Origin: Scytalidium lignicola
Taxonomy: Eukaryota > Ascomycota > Leotiomycetes
DNA: 64,000 nucleotides
Assembly: GCA_002812745.2 (NCBI GenBank)
Contig: NCSJ02000093.1
Span: 62,001 to 126,000 of the forward strand
Direction: 5' to 3'
Both the position numbers and the translations under genes were made by a program. How positions within the stretch are numbered: the stretch's first letter is position 1; the number at the start of each line of letters is the position of its first letter. Below are positions 1 to 12,537 of this stretch, piece by piece. A model generated the notes under the pieces. It was not told the DNA's origin. It saw nothing but the letters and a program-made list of their open reading frames with translations, and did no database searches.

Positions 1-890
1 AGCAACTTCAGTCGGTCAATTGATCAACAGTGAATGTTTCAATGGCATTCTTATCACTATATATATATATAGCCACATTGACATTAAACAACAACTACAA
101 GCAATCCTAATACTTTGCTTGTAACAAGCTGTCGATCAGACAGCGGCAAGAGTAAAAGCGGGAACAGCTTGTTCGTCAGATACGCAGAACTAATCCCCGA
201 CATGAGATCACACCTCTTTTTTTTCTCTCGTGCTATATTTGTCATGTATATTTACTTGCTCTCGATTTGACGCTGTCGTTGTCGATTCTCGATTAGTTGT
301 CGTCAAATCTTGATAGCAGGATTCAATAATCTTTCAAGACTGGCAGATGTGTGCTTCAAACCTGTTGGAGCTTCCTTGCTATGATAGAGTTGGTATTTAG
401 ATCATCTGAAAGACCATAGTACCAATATCGTCTCTCGTTGCGTTGGTTGGTCTCTGGAATGTTGCGAACTTTCTATTTAAAGAAATGTCGACGGACGTCA
501 GTTATTTCAATCATTCTGAAACACATTCCACCTTGGATACAAAAGAAATCCAAATAACCCCTAGGTTTATATTTCTTTTGCTGTCTGTATATTTTACACT
601 TGTTCGGGCTTGTGCTCGTAGTTGGATGGGTGCTTGTCTTTGGGAAACGAAGGTTGTCTCTTTTATTGCAACTCTTAATTCACCCAAATCTTTTAGTGAT
701 TCATTCACTGAACTGAGTTAAGTTATATATTCAATTTATCCGCCATTGAGCTTGTTTATATCCCACTGGATATTCGTTCTCTTCTTTTATACCATTTCAT
801 ACCTATTCCATAGAGAAATAAGTTATTTTGCTATCTTTTTTTATTATCCAAACGCCCAAACCAGCACTTGCTACCATAAACGGTCCAGAG
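1..890. other. Intergenic, upstream of SET-MYND gene
   Basis: No gene is supported here. Short open frames on both strands have no recognisable family. A TA dinucleotide run lies at about 58-71 and T-rich stretches occur near 215 and 830. The right end is presumably the promoter and leader of the gene starting at 891. Confidence 0.6.
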
Positions 891-3282
891 ATGGGATCAA
901 AAAAGAGAGAAACTGTTGAGGAGAAGATGGCAAAAGGTCTCGTAACACTATATGCAGATGACCTAGCGGCTCCAAAACTGTTACCTAGTATTTGGGCCAC
1001 TACACCTAGCCAAACTAAGAAAGCGAGGCACTCCGTCAAGGGAGATGGCTGTACCTCAAAGCCTAGCGATTGTTCTGAGAAAGTCATATCAGATCCGACG
1101 CTTGGTTCTTCAGTAGAGAAGAAGGAAAATGGTCCCAGCTTCTGTGATCCCCTGAAAGAGGAGAAATTTTCCATATCGAATAGCTCACCATCAACTCCTG
1201 AACCAGATTTAAATACTATGGATCAAGTAAACGATGTCTCCACAACGCCTGAATCAGAGTCTTTACAGAATGGCTCGCCACAGGCCCAAGATGCCAATAT
1301 TGATCCTGGTCATGTTGCCAATGATAGGGAAGCAACGTTCGATCTCCGCACTGAATGGATTGGAACGAGCCCCTTTTGTACAGATCAGTGTGTGGAAATG
1401 CAACTCAACGTAAGTGGATATCTCTTTTACAGCACTCGATAGATTTTTTATTCGATTTGATTGATACTGGAATATCCTGGGATCTTTGACTAATTGTTCA
1501 AATCTTCAGGGGGATCTCGACAAACTCATTCTTTACCGTGAAGCTATTGTCCGTGATATTGCTTCTTCACCCTATGATCCCATCTTTTACCTGGAATTGA
1601 GCCGATGTGATTGCAAGCTAGGCTTTCCTGATATAGGAGTGGCATCAGCTCATAAGTCACTGCTCCTTGTTCAAGCAGGGCTTAATATATTTGCAGAAAT
1701 AATACCACCGAATTCGTGGCGCATAAATATCCTGAAATGCTTGGAGATCAGACTTTGCCGTCCTTCAATAGAGATGATAAATGATGAGCTTCAGTACCTT
1801 CATATCAGCACATACCGCCAGCTGCTCCATGGACTTATCGGTTGTGCAGCTTACTGGGACGGGCTTCTTGTAGTGAAGGAAGCTCTCACGCTCTTTCCCG
1901 ACGATGCAGAGTTACTTGAGATTAGAAGGCTTCTCAACGAATTATTCAAAGAGCGGCACAATGAGTTGACACAACAGGGAGCTACGGATGACATCGTCGC
2001 ATTGACTAGAACGGGGAAAATTTTTCAAAAGCCGTATCCTTGGCTAGACAAAAGGCTAAATTATAGGACACCAGAGTTATTGAAGCAAATCAACAAGAGT
2101 TTGGCGTCGAGTCCATGTGAACTAAAACCCACAGTATTTACCCAGCACACTAATGGATCCGACATAACTGAAGGAGATATTGATGGGAGCAAGAATCCAC
2201 AAGATTTGGACATAGGACCGTTAGGTCTATTTGCTACCAGGGATATCAAAGAAGGAGAGATTATCTTAGAAGACCATACTGTTACTGGTATCTCGGATGT
2301 GCCATCAAGTGCACTCAGACATTGTGATGCTTGCCATGCGTCACTCATTATCCCCTTCATCCATCCCTCAAAGATTATTCGACCGAACTGCTGCAAAGGT
2401 GTAGCATATTGCAGCCAGAGCTGCCATGACACAGCTATGAAAAAATATCACCCAATCCTTTGCGGCAAAGAATGGTTTTGGCTCTATTTCGCAGCTAATC
2501 GAAGATCTAGCAATAGCAAAGGTCCTGAAGATAAATGGCGGCCCATTATGTTTTTACGGATTATAGCAATCATCATAACTGATATGAAACTCCAAGCTGA
2601 AAAGACTGGCCAAGCACCACATCCACTCCAACATGATCTACTTGCCCGGATGGCCGCCAATTACCCATCGGCAGACAAACTTGTCCCTGATGTAGATCAT
2701 GATTGGCAATACTTTGAAAACATTGTAGCCCCGACTCGAATTCTCATCTCCCTTGGTGTCGACATATTCGCAGCCAAAGGAATCGGTCCTGAGATCGTGC
2801 AGACAATATACTGGAGGTTAGAGAACAACTCGAACATGTCGACCGTTTCTCTGCCTATTCAAAGACACAGAAATCTACAAGTTTCAATTGTGAAGCCTGG
2901 TGATAGGAACCAAAATGATACCCTTAAGATGACAATCGTCAATCTTAACCCATATTACCTCTTTTTCAATCATAGTTGTGAACCTAATGTCAACTGGCAT
3001 GGTGCACCACCAAATCCTTTTGTGAATATAAAATGGTTGAAGGGCTTAGGGAATAATATGATCAAGCCCGGATCGAGTACCGTCATTTGTATGGCAGCTA
3101 ATGATATCAAGAAAGGAGAAGAGTTGAAGATTAGCTATATTGGTGATCCTAAGTGCAAAAATAATGAGCATGGCAGACAAGGAAGGAAGTATTGGTTGAA
3201 AAAGTGGTTCGAGAACGGCTGCGGATGTGCTTTGTGCGAGAAGGAGAGACGAGAAGAGGATAACTTTGGAAATGAAGAATGA
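891..3282 (+). CDS. SET and MYND domain protein (SMYD/Set5-like methyltransferase)
   Basis: Predicted protein lysine methyltransferase. Exons 891-1409 and 1510-3282 join in phase 0 across a 100-base GT-AG intron and give about 763 residues. The first in-frame ATG is 891; a TTG further upstream was not used. The N-terminal third is low-complexity, then a helical TPR-like segment follows (about 175-330). A MYND-like Cys/His cluster (HCDACH ... YCSQSCHD) sits at about 443-480, inserted ahead of the SET core. The SET signature NHSCEPN is at about 659, GEELKISY at about 709, and the post-SET cysteines CGCALC at about 743. This order matches fungal TPR/SET/MYND proteins; the substrate (histone or other) cannot be read from sequence. 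It converges with the Prp9 gene. Confidence 0.88.
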
Positions 3283-3710
3283 GGTTGGATTAATGGGGTT
3301 AATTAAAATACACCAGGTAGATGCCATCTGGATACATGCCCTTGCTTTGAAGATTTCCCTTTCATAAATTACAGCTTTTATCTTGCTATTTCAGAAATAG
3401 GCGGTCATTTTTTGGACTTTACTCTGCATCATCATCACCCTTTGATTTAGGATTTCGTGTTAGCCTCATTCTCTATTTCAAACCAAGTCTGCAGCTTTAT
3501 TGGTAAAATACATAGTAGGCTGCAAATCGAGCAATATAATTAATCAGGGAAATATTTCTCATCATATTCATTTGTAGGACGATTTGAATCACTGTATACC
3601 CATGTCATACAAGTTCTAGGTCTCCAAATCACAGCGAATATTTTTGTGAATTTCCGCATGGAATGAATACAGTACATACTATACATGGAGGGCATTCATT
3701 TCCCAGGCCA
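3283..3710. other. Convergent 3' intergenic space
   Basis: About 430 bases between the stops of the SET-MYND gene and the Prp9 gene. It is AT-rich and presumably holds both 3' ends; no gene or strong repeat is seen. Confidence 0.6.
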
Positions 3711-5258
3711 TTAAAGCAGGCCTTGCTTTTGCAAATCATAATACACTTTTTCGGGCATCACATTCCCCTCAGCATCCTCCATTTGTACGACGCTACCCTC
3801 ATCAACTTTATTCTTCTTCTTTTCCCTCTGAATCTTATCCCAGAGTTTAAGGGCATCCTCAAGCCCTGTAATTTCTCTGAATAGAGTTGTATTGGTAATT
3901 CCCAGGCACTTTAGTCCGTAGATATGACGTGCCTCATTGAAATGCTTATCAAATGCTCGTCTGCCCATGTAGACGTAATTACCGCAAATTTCGCACTTGA
4001 ATTCTACACCGAGACCGTGAAGCTTATAAAGCCAGAAAGGTATAGGCTTGCCGTCCCAAGCCAGTGGCAACTTCAGAGGGTTATAAATCTTCTCGTCCCC
4101 ATCGGACTCACTATCTGACTCATCCTTGGTTGCAGTTGACGATTCAGCAAATAGCGCATCCAGCTCCATCTGGCGTTCTCTCTCTGTCATTCCTTGCTTT
4201 CGCTCCACATTGACCCTGGTATCATTTCTCTCCTGCGACATGGCTGCAGCAAGACATCTAACCCGATTCTCACGTTCAGCAATCGCACGCTCTTTTAATC
4301 GCCATGTGCTTGTGGTCGGTCTTGTAGGGTCTTCTGTAACTCCTCCAGCTTCTGCTTGACGTGCTACTCTCGCTTCCGCGGCCCGAATGTGTTTCTTTCC
4401 ACTTAGATGACCTTTGTATACATTCTCATTTTTGAACTCTTTCTCACAGTCTGCGCACCATATATTATCACCACTGGCACCGTTCGCTTGGGACTGAACC
4501 TCAAGTGTCCATCCTGGAACTTCGTTGTTCGCCCATGCCTTCTCAAACTCCTCGTCGAATGAGCGGAAGAGCTTATCGAGATTTTCTAGTGGTCGTGTTC
4601 GCCGTATGAAGCTCTCTAGGTAGCCAGCTAGCTCGCCAACATAATTGAAGTACACATCCGTCATTTTATCGAGTCGCTTGATATTGCATTGTGGTGGAGT
4701 AAAGACATCAAAGTTGTCGAGATATTGTAGGTATGTAAGACGCTTGATATTAGGAAGGTTGAGATAAAATTCATGCATTGTCGTCAAATCTAAGAATCTG
4801 CCAAAGGCCTCTTCACCTGTAAACATGTTGTCTACTTCGGAAGTTGTGTTCTCTCCTTCACCAGGCGCCTTCTTCTTATACGCCTTTTCTAAATTCTCCA
4901 CTGGCTCATTGGGATATCTTTGATGAAAAGATTTGATCTCTGCCAGTTCTTTATAGAAAGCTTCTAATGGTTCACCGGTTGATACAGCCTGAATTTCCTT
5001 ACTTCGAGATCCATCCGCATCTTTGTAGATTTCGAGTAGCCTTTCGGACTGCCCCTGTATTCGGTCAAGGAAGCTTGCTATTTGGTGGTCACGGTTTAAT
5101 CTCTCTCGTACCTAATATATTGTGTCAGTTTGTGATAATTGTCAAGTGGCGAGCTTGTGAATACCTACATGTCGTGGTTCTTCAACGATTCGATCAGCAA
5201 TTCCCTGTTCGAGCCGCTCGAGATCCTCATGGAGGAATCTCTGTTCTTCTAGAATCAT
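3711..5258 (-). CDS. prp9: Splicing factor 3a subunit 3 (Prp9/SF3a60)
   Basis: Subunit of the SF3a part of U2 snRNP, acting in prespliceosome assembly. Exon 1 is 5258-5169 (30 codons) and exon 2 is 5111-3711; the 57-base intron begins GTAGGT and ends TTAG. The product is about 496 residues, close to human SF3A3 (501). The N-terminal coil beginning MILEEQRFLHEDLERL and the segment around residue 100-220 (EEAFGRFLDLTTMHEFYLNL) are family hallmarks. A first zinc finger (CADC ... H) lies near 250-275. A second (CEICGNYVY ... H) lies near 400-430, preceded by LPLAWDGKPIPFWLYKLHGL. The protein ends LQKQGLL, as in homologues. It is divergent from fal1 with about 275 bases between starts. Confidence 0.95.
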
Positions 5259-5532
5259 TTTACCACCTATTAATACTTTTCAACCTATATATATAGGGCC
5301 TGCGCGACAAATGGGATTTCTGACACTTTGTGAGTGCTGTGTTGGTGGAGATTGAAACGCTGATTGATACCGAGGAACGCTGAGGCTCTGAAAGTTTTCG
5401 CGCCACCCAATCAGCCGCGCGCCTCACGATTGCCACTAGTATTTTGAGAGCCTTGTTCAACTTCAAATCTTAAACCACCCGTAACCAAAAAACTTTATAC
5501 CCACCAAACCTTTTCTGAAACAATTTAAAATC

Positions 5533-6833
5533 ATGGCTGAGGGAATAGATCGCAAAGCGGACGAGCGGCTAGAGTTCACGACCTCTCAGGATGTCACAGT
5601 GGCTCCTACTTTTCAGGATATGCACTTGAAAGGTATGCTACTAACTGCGAATTGCTATGAAGCACTACTAATGAGATTATAGAGAACTTACTTCGTGGAA
5701 TATATGCATATGGCTATGAATCTCCATCGGCTGTCCAGTCTCGTGCTATTGTTCAGATTTGCAAGGGACGAGATACTATTGCGCAAGCGCAATCTGGTAC
5801 TGGTAAAACAGCTACGTTCTCAATCAGCATGCTCCAAGTTATCGACACTGCAGTTCGGGAGACTCAAGCTCTTGTTCTTTCGCCTACACGAGAACTTGCG
5901 ACCCAGATTCAATCAGTTGTAATGGCATTGGGAGATTATATGAACGTTCAGTGTCACGCTTGTATTGGAGGCACAAACGTTGGGGAGGACATCAGGAAGC
6001 TGGATTACGGTCAACACATCGTATCCGGTACCCCAGGACGTGTTGCCGATATGATTCGTCGACGCAATCTCCGAACCCGACACATCAAAATGCTGGTTCT
6101 TGATGAGGCCGATGAATTGTTGAACCGCGGTTTCAGAGAGCAAATATACGATGTGTACCGCTATCTCCCCCCGGCGACCCAAGTTGTGGTGGTTTCTGCA
6201 ACTCTCCCATACGATGTGCTTGATATGACGACGAAATTCATGACTGATCCAGTTCGAATTCTTGTTAAGCGTGATGAGTTGACTCTGGAGGGCCTGAAGC
6301 AGTACTTTATTGCTGTTGAAAAGGAGGAATGGAAATTCGATACACTCTGCGATCTTTATGATACCCTTACTATCACACAAGCAGTTATTTTCTGCAATAC
6401 GCGAAGAAAGGTGGATTGGTTAACTGACAAAATGCGTGAAGCCAACTTCACGGTTTCTTCAATGCATGGAGAAATGCCTCAAAAAGAGCGAGACAGCATT
6501 ATGCAAGACTTCCGCCAAGGAAATTCGAGAGTGCTCATCTCCACTGATGTTTGGGCTCGTGGTATTGATGTTCAACAAGTCTCGCTAGTTATCAACTATG
6601 ACTTGCCCAGCAACCGTGAGAACTATATCCACAGAATTGGTCGCAGTGGTAGATTCGGACGAAAGGGTGTGGCTATTAACTTTGTTACGAGTGAAGATGT
6701 CAGAATTTTGCGTGATATTGAGTGTAAGTCTTCCATTGATACTGAACTTGTAGTTCTCTACTAACAACAGTTAGTATATTACTCAACACAAATTGACGAG
6801 ATGCCAATGAACGTTGCGGATCTTCTGACATAG
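5533..6833 (+). CDS. fal1: ATP-dependent RNA helicase Fal1 (eIF4A3-like)
   Basis: DEAD-box RNA helicase of the eIF4A family; the closest type is Fal1/eIF4A3 (18S rRNA maturation, exon-junction complex). Exons 5533-5632, 5683-6723 and 6775-6833 give about 399 residues, the usual family length. Visible motifs in order: AQSGTGKT (I), PTRELA (Ia), TPGR (Ib), LDEADE (II), SAT (III), RGIDVQQ (V) and [10 protein letters not shown] (VI). The end reads [16 protein letters not shown], typical of the family. The last intron ends with two AGs four bases apart (6770 and 6774) after a CTAAC branch point; only the distal one keeps the frame. It is divergent from prp9. Confidence 0.94.
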
Positions 6834-7550
6834 TCGATATGGATTTCCTATCTCAGAACAAAGCAAATACCATAAGTGGCGCCGGTCCATCGGCATTTCG
6901 CGGCAATAGTGTACGTGGGAGGAAAGGGATATGGTCAATAAAAGTAAGGATGAATACACTCACATCAGCTCTGATATTTGCTTACCTTTTTATGTCGCTA
7001 CTAGATCAAAATGAAATTGGATTACCTACCAAAGTTTCTGTAATTCATAGGCAAATAGGTCACTGATATTGGTTGGGCGTTATAGTATCGGCAAGTTTTA
7101 CGTTCTTCGAGACATGAGCCTATTCAATGTACTCTTAAAGAAAAGGCGCTTATCGTGGAGTTCGTCATTAAAAACACCTTATTTGAGGTCACAAATATCT
7201 TGTTGCACACCAATTTGCGGTCTATCTTTTAACGTGGCTGAAGCCCTACGACTGCTAACCTAATATAGTCTGTTCATTTAGGATTGAAACATTACGGTAT
7301 CTATGCTCTGCCTTAATAATCAACGCAGAGCTGCATGACTACAATCTAGAACCACTAGGACATTCAACAGCTAAGGTAAATGATATTTTTATTTCCTTCT
7401 ATGAGGTATGTCTATGAGCACAGGACCACCAGCCTTAGTGATGATCAAACCAACGCCAATACAGCCAGCAAGATGGCCCAAGGCTGCACTATGCAACCAA
7501 TCTCGTGTAATGCCACCCCGCCAAATGATGTCCTTCTTAAGCAAGCATTT
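6834..7550. other. Convergent intergenic space
   Basis: About 720 bases between fal1 and the UBX gene. It is AT-rich and contains only short unconvincing frames on the plus strand. I see no RNA gene or repeat. Confidence 0.55.
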
Positions 7551-8884
7551 CTAGGTCCATTTCTGTACCGCAGTTCCTCCCTTCTTGAATTCAGGAACCT
7601 CACTAAGAACTAGACTCCTGTCTGTGTGATCTTTATTGGGGAATGTCGTAGCTAGGACCCAAGGACGCTCGTTACTGCTAGGACTCGCCCTAGAGATAAA
7701 TTCATACACATCACCGATAGTATGGGTTGTGTTAAAACGAACAGGAAGGCGTGTCCCGTTTGCTAACTGAATACGAAGAGATATGACCGGTTGAGAGGAA
7801 TCGACATCAACGGTAGGAGGTACGGCTGTCTGAGATGGTGCGGCCATTAGAGAAGCCGCCGGAGGTGGAGGAGCAGTGGATGGTCCTGGTCCTGGCGTGG
7901 GGCTACCTAGTCTTTGTCCTTGACCCGAGAATGGCTTGTAGACCTTTGGTGACGGTTTGTAGTTTTCATCATGCTTGTTTAATTGAACATCAACTGGTTG
8001 GTCTGGCCTGACATTCATAAGATGCAGAGGGGCACGTCCCTGCCGAATCATCTGCAAATCCGCTGCGTTTCGAGGATCATCGAATCGATGTAACGGCCCA
8101 TCCTCAACACTGAAGCCATCTTCCCAAAGATGAAGAACTCTAGTCTGCGTTGGACCGGAATCTGGAACCGATGGAGTTGCGCTTGGGATGATTTGAGAAG
8201 GGGCATCATCACCACCTAATGTTTGACCCGAACCACGAAATCGTGTTGGCGCTGCAGCAGGTGCTTGTGTTCCTTGTCTTGGAGTATTTCTTCAAAGAAA
8301 TTAGAACTAATCATAATATGTCCAAAGCATATACTTACGCTCTTGCTTTCTTTAATATGTCGTCAACTAAGCTTCTTGGATCATTTCGTCTTGGAGGATC
8401 TTGAACTGCCAATCCTGACTTCTCTCCTCCAGCAAATAGATCTCTAGGCTGCTTTCGGTGATCGTCTTCATAATCCGAGTCGTCAGAGTCGTCATCATCG
8501 TGTCCATGACCAGAGTCGCCTCCTTGATTGTAAGAACCTAGAGTAGCAATCCCTCGTCTGGGTTGATGTTTAGGTTTTGAACTAGATGCAGCGCTAGGCA
8601 TGGAAGACTGTGGCGCTGGTCGTCCATCAAGCGTTCGAGGGCCTGTATAAGGCTCTTCCTCTTCTTGAGCTTCCTCTACAATCTCTTCTTGTGATGTGTA
8701 AAATTCGGTAGCAGCACTAGAAAGATCCCAACGATTGGCAGCAAGGAACTGTTGCGCCTGCAAAATTAAAATTGTTAGTATAGCGAATATGTTATTTGAT
8801 GGAGTAGGAACATACATCTGCGGGGGATGCGCCAGTGAGATCACAGAACTCTTGAATAAGCCGGTCGTGGTTAGAATCGGCCAT
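7551..8884 (-). CDS. shp1: UBA-SEP-UBX domain protein, Cdc48/p97 cofactor (Shp1/p47-like)
   Basis: Adaptor that recruits ubiquitinated substrates to the AAA ATPase Cdc48. Exons 8884-8816, 8757-8339 and 8289-7551 give about 408 residues, similar to p47 (370) and Shp1 (423). A UBA-like segment is at 1-45 (IQEFCDLTGASPADAQQFL), followed by an acidic, serine-rich linker. A SEP domain begins at about 213 (VLHLWEDGFSVEDGPLHRF), with RAPLHLMNVRPDQPVDV. The UBX domain occupies about 325-405, with the FPNK loop that contacts Cdc48. The first exon ends right after UBA helix 1. Domain order is exactly that of p47, so the assignment is firm; the yeast symbol is used by analogy. Confidence 0.92.
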
Positions 8885-9218
8885 GATGAGACCTCAAGAC
8901 TTGTATATCAACGACTAAATCTATCAGTATCTCGAAATTGCAGATAACAAGCAGCAAATTATCCAGTGGCGGCGAAAGTAAGGTTTCTAGAAGTTACACC
9001 TGACAAACTCAAATCATAAGGCAGCTTCTAGGAACGTCATCCCCACACTAAGCGGGCGGTAGCTACTTTGTTCCTGATGTTCTAGGCACACATGCATCCA
9101 AGATCGGAGTGCTTTAACTAGTGATTTGCTGCTTCCCCATCAACTTTGTCTTCTGCGAATCTATCTCTGCTGTTGCAATATATCAGCTTGCTTCTACGCA
9201 GGTATTATACGATTGACC
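8885..9218. other. Divergent promoter region shp1/mim1
   Basis: About 330 bases separate the start codons of the UBX gene (minus) and the Mim1 gene (plus). It must hold both promoters; no specific site is claimed. Confidence 0.5.
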
Positions 9219-9742
9219 ATGTCGTCGGATGAAAGGCCTAGCAACTTGACGGAATCCTCAATTACCATAAGGTCCGACAGCGAACAGTATTCCGGTAACA
9301 ATGACACTTCTCCGTCTCCCGCATCTTCCTCTAGCTCTCCTGCTATGATTCTATATAAGCCACCTACTATCTGGGGAATAATACGTGGTGCCGCCATAAA
9401 TCTGGTTTTGCCATTCATCAATGGACTCATGTTGGGATTCGGGGAGCTATTCGCACACGAGGCAGCTTTCAGATTAGGGTGGGGCGGTACGAAGGTAGGC
9501 ATTCTAAAGCTTTTGTTTCTGAGTGACAAGATAAAAGGAATCTATCAGTTTTCTTGCTTGTTTTCGTCATACAAGCTTGGTTCTCCTTGAGGATGGTTGA
9601 CCCTATGCTAATGATCGGTCTGCTCTAGGTCTTCCCCAGTTCCAGGAATGCAAGAACAGTAGGGCCAGGTATTGAAGTTCGCGAGTCATCAACAAGCACA
9701 AGAAGAGACAGGCAGTTAGATGATATCACGAGCTTGGAATGA
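9219..9742 (+). CDS. mim1: Mitochondrial import protein Mim1 (Tom13 family)
   Basis: Small outer-membrane protein that promotes insertion of alpha-helical outer membrane proteins and TOM assembly. Exons 9219-9494 (92 codons) and 9629-9742 join in phase 0 and give 129 residues. The N-terminal half is Ser-rich and soluble. The single membrane segment with the family signature lies at about 50-85, including NLVLPFINGLMLGFGELFAH followed by FRLGWGGTK. The second exon continues VFPSSRNARTVGPGIEV. The 134-base intron has a CTAAT branch-like site about 20 bases before TAG. The earlier in-frame TTG-initiated extension (from 9126) is not favoured. It is followed on the same strand by oxa1, another membrane insertion factor. 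Confidence 0.9.
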
Positions 9743-10246
9743 AAAGTTATATTGGTCGAGCGCATACCAATGGCGTTTGGGGAGCTGTATATTATAAGAA
9801 AACACCGTGGTTTAAGTTTACACTATTGATTCGGAAAATAAAACTAGCTCTATGAGAATTATGATACTCCTGATATATTAAATTGAGAGAATCAAAATAT
9901 ATATCTTATTAAATCTAGAAGTTGAGAATCTGTATGCAGGTGATTGAGCCAGCCTGTATAGCCTACCAGTGAGCCGTTTCTAGTTGTAGGAAATTCAATT
10001 GTTCTAGCAGATTAAAGAATTTTTGAAGCCCTCAAATACTCCCTCAAAAATAATTTGATTGTTAAGTCATCTAGAAGTTTATATTCGTTCTCGTTGTTCT
10101 ACAGCCGGTAAATTAATTATCCCTTAGAATCCCGAGGTATTGACGCTAGCACAAAATTGTGCAAGAATCAACCTTAAACGCTGCGCGCAATTGTGCCGTC
10201 TCCAAAATTATTTGACAACCATCGTGGCTTGCCAACAAAGACGACG
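9743..10246. other. Intergenic mim1-oxa1
   Basis: About 500 bases, AT-rich to about 10100 and more balanced near the oxa1 start. No gene seen. Confidence 0.55.
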
Positions 10247-11894
10247 ATGATCCCCAGCAGAGGCCTACGGCGGGCAGGCCAATCTGTAGGCATAGGTCGA
10301 CGGGGGTTAAGGCCAATTCCAATTAGACAAGTTAGTTAAACCCATTTTGCGGGCCTGAAGCTTTTAATTGACTCTCCGCTTCTAGTTCTCTTCACATATA
10401 CAAAATGGTCCCATTAGAGGGAATTCAATTCTTTTAACAAGTAACTCTTCGATTTCGCGTGCATTTAGAGGCTCTCAGTTTGCTTCGACCAGTGTTTTAA
10501 TACCAAGCTCAGCTGGAGCAGTCCGATTTCTTTCATGGCCATCCTTCACACGATCCGCCGATCCTCCTCCAACTCCTATAGCTACGAAAGTAGAAGAAGC
10601 TGCTGCTCCTCTCACATCGACACCAGCCTCTACGGCACCAATACCAGAAATCACTTCAGTACCGGAAATCACATCCTCCTCTCTCGAGCAAGCGACAGAG
10701 TTCAGCTCAGATGCATTACATCAAATACCAGAACAGATAGGATATTTGAAGTCCCTCGGACTGGAATATGGATGGGGTCCAACCTCAGCGATGGAATACA
10801 TCCTAGAACATGTCCACGTCTACGCAGGAACACCTTGGTGGGCCTCAATTGCTCTCACAGCGGCGCTTGTGCGAGTGGTTATGTTGAAGCCATACGTCGA
10901 CGCAGCATCCAACTCCGCCAAACTAGCAACGGTTAAACCGATCATAGATCCCATACGGAATGAAATGACACAGGCACGGGTTGCGGGGGATACGACGAGG
11001 ATGATGTCTCTGAGACAGGATATCACCAGGATTAATAAAAGAGCCGGTATCCAGACATGGAAGAGCTTCGTACCCCTCGTTCAAGTGTTTGCTGGTTTCG
11101 GAACCTTTATTCTTCTGAGAGGCATGGCAAAACTTCCAGTCCCTGGCCTGGAAACTGGCGGAGCGTTATGGTTCTATAACCTCACGTATCCGGATCCCTA
11201 TATGATTATCCCCGCTACAACAGCTGTCGTGCTTCATTTTGTGATGAAGGTATGTCCTATTATTCTACGTCTCCAACCCAACACTCTTCACTTAAAAGAA
11301 CCATACCATCTAACATAACCTTAATTCCAGCGTGGCGGCGAACAAGGTGTATCAGTCATGTCCCCCGGCATGAAGAAATTCTTCATGTACGGCATGCCAG
11401 CCATCAGTTTCGCATTCACATGGTGGCTCCCAGCAGCCGTCCAAATCTCCTTCTTCGTCATGGGTATAACAGGATGGATGCAATCCATCCTATTCCAGAA
11501 CCCAGCTTTCCGCCGTACCTTTGGCATGCCCGCCTTACCTACAGGTAGTACAGGTGCAGGTGGTCCAAACAGTCCACAGTACAAAGGACACATAAATATC
11601 CGCGCTTCTTCTCCCCTCGAGAGCCAGTCTAGTGCGGTCCAGGCGTCGAAGCCGAAGGGCGTTGTCGATGGTGCTTTGAAGGACATCATGAGTACGTATC
11701 AGGGGGCGAAGCAGAGTTTGTCTGAAGTAACTGGCAAGGGCAAAGATAGTCTGGAAAAGAGAAGACAGAAGAGTGAGCGAGAGGCTGCGGAGAGGTATGA
11801 GGCCAAGAGACAGGCGGAATTGAAGAAGCAAGCGTGGGAGAAAGAAAATCAACGGAGAGCAGAAAGGGCTGCAAAGAAGTTGAAGAGAAAGTAG
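10247..11894 (+). CDS. oxa1: Mitochondrial inner membrane insertase Oxa1
   Basis: YidC/Oxa1/Alb3 insertase that places mitochondrially made proteins in the inner membrane. Exons 10247-10330, 10386-11249 and 11331-11894 give about 503 residues. Exon 1 (28 codons, MIPSRGLRRAGQSVGIG) and the start of exon 2 form an Arg/Ser-rich mitochondrial presequence. An ATG at 10405 is out of frame and ends within ten codons, which is why the far start was chosen. The insertase core begins at about residue 150 (SAMEYILEHVHVYAGTPWW) and contains five hydrophobic segments, including MYGMPAISFAFTWWLPAAVQ. The C-terminus from about 430 is a highly basic coiled coil, as in Oxa1 proteins that bind the mitoribosome. 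The 5' splice site of intron 1 is GTTAGT. Confidence 0.93.
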
Positions 11895-12537
11895 AGAGAT
11901 ATCGTGGCGTGGCATGACTAGACACACTCCCCACATCTGCTAGATTATATGCAGGGCTACTTCACTGTACACATTATGTATTGTATACTTGTAGACTACT
12001 TGTTAAATGGGGATTTTGGATATTATCACTTCTCAATTGTTTGGTGATTGCATGGTCATCGTATAACTGCTACGCTGTTGCTTCAATTGATGCTAATGTA
12101 CGTGAAGAGTGGTATCTCTAGATACAAGCAATGACATGAAACTGCCTCACACAAGTCGTGAAGGAGAAACAAGCCATAGAGGAACAGTCGAAAATCTAAG
12201 CGACTTTCAATATGATACAGGATAAAGCGCCCAGCACTCGTACTGAACTGATCCAGCAAATAGGAATACCAACATCCAATCGATGTTTATGACTAGCATA
12301 AAACACGATAAGATTTAGGTTCAGTAAGTTGAAAAATCAAAAGAAACAATCAGCAGTAGCAAAAGGTAAGGACTCGCAATTGAATAGCTCTGAGTGAGCA
12401 GGGACAATTCCCGTAGAATAAGTACATAGCCACAAGCACTATCTCTAGCCTCAACGTGGATGAAACATCTATTACTGATTGCAGAAATAATTAAGCAATC
12501 TCACAGTTGAGGAGAATAATACAACTGTTAAGCATGA
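11895..12537. other. Convergent intergenic space
   Basis: About 640 bases between the stops of oxa1 and the DUF1996 gene. No gene or repeat recognised; 3' untranslated regions are expected. Confidence 0.55.

Noticed and set aside
443..721. 92-codon frame near the left end
   Set aside because: The sequence has no recognisable motif and is opposed by an equally open antisense frame.
10405..10437. ATG at 10405 as start of oxa1
   Set aside because: It is out of frame with the insertase and stops after ten codons; the start at 10247 with a 55-base intron gives a proper presequence.
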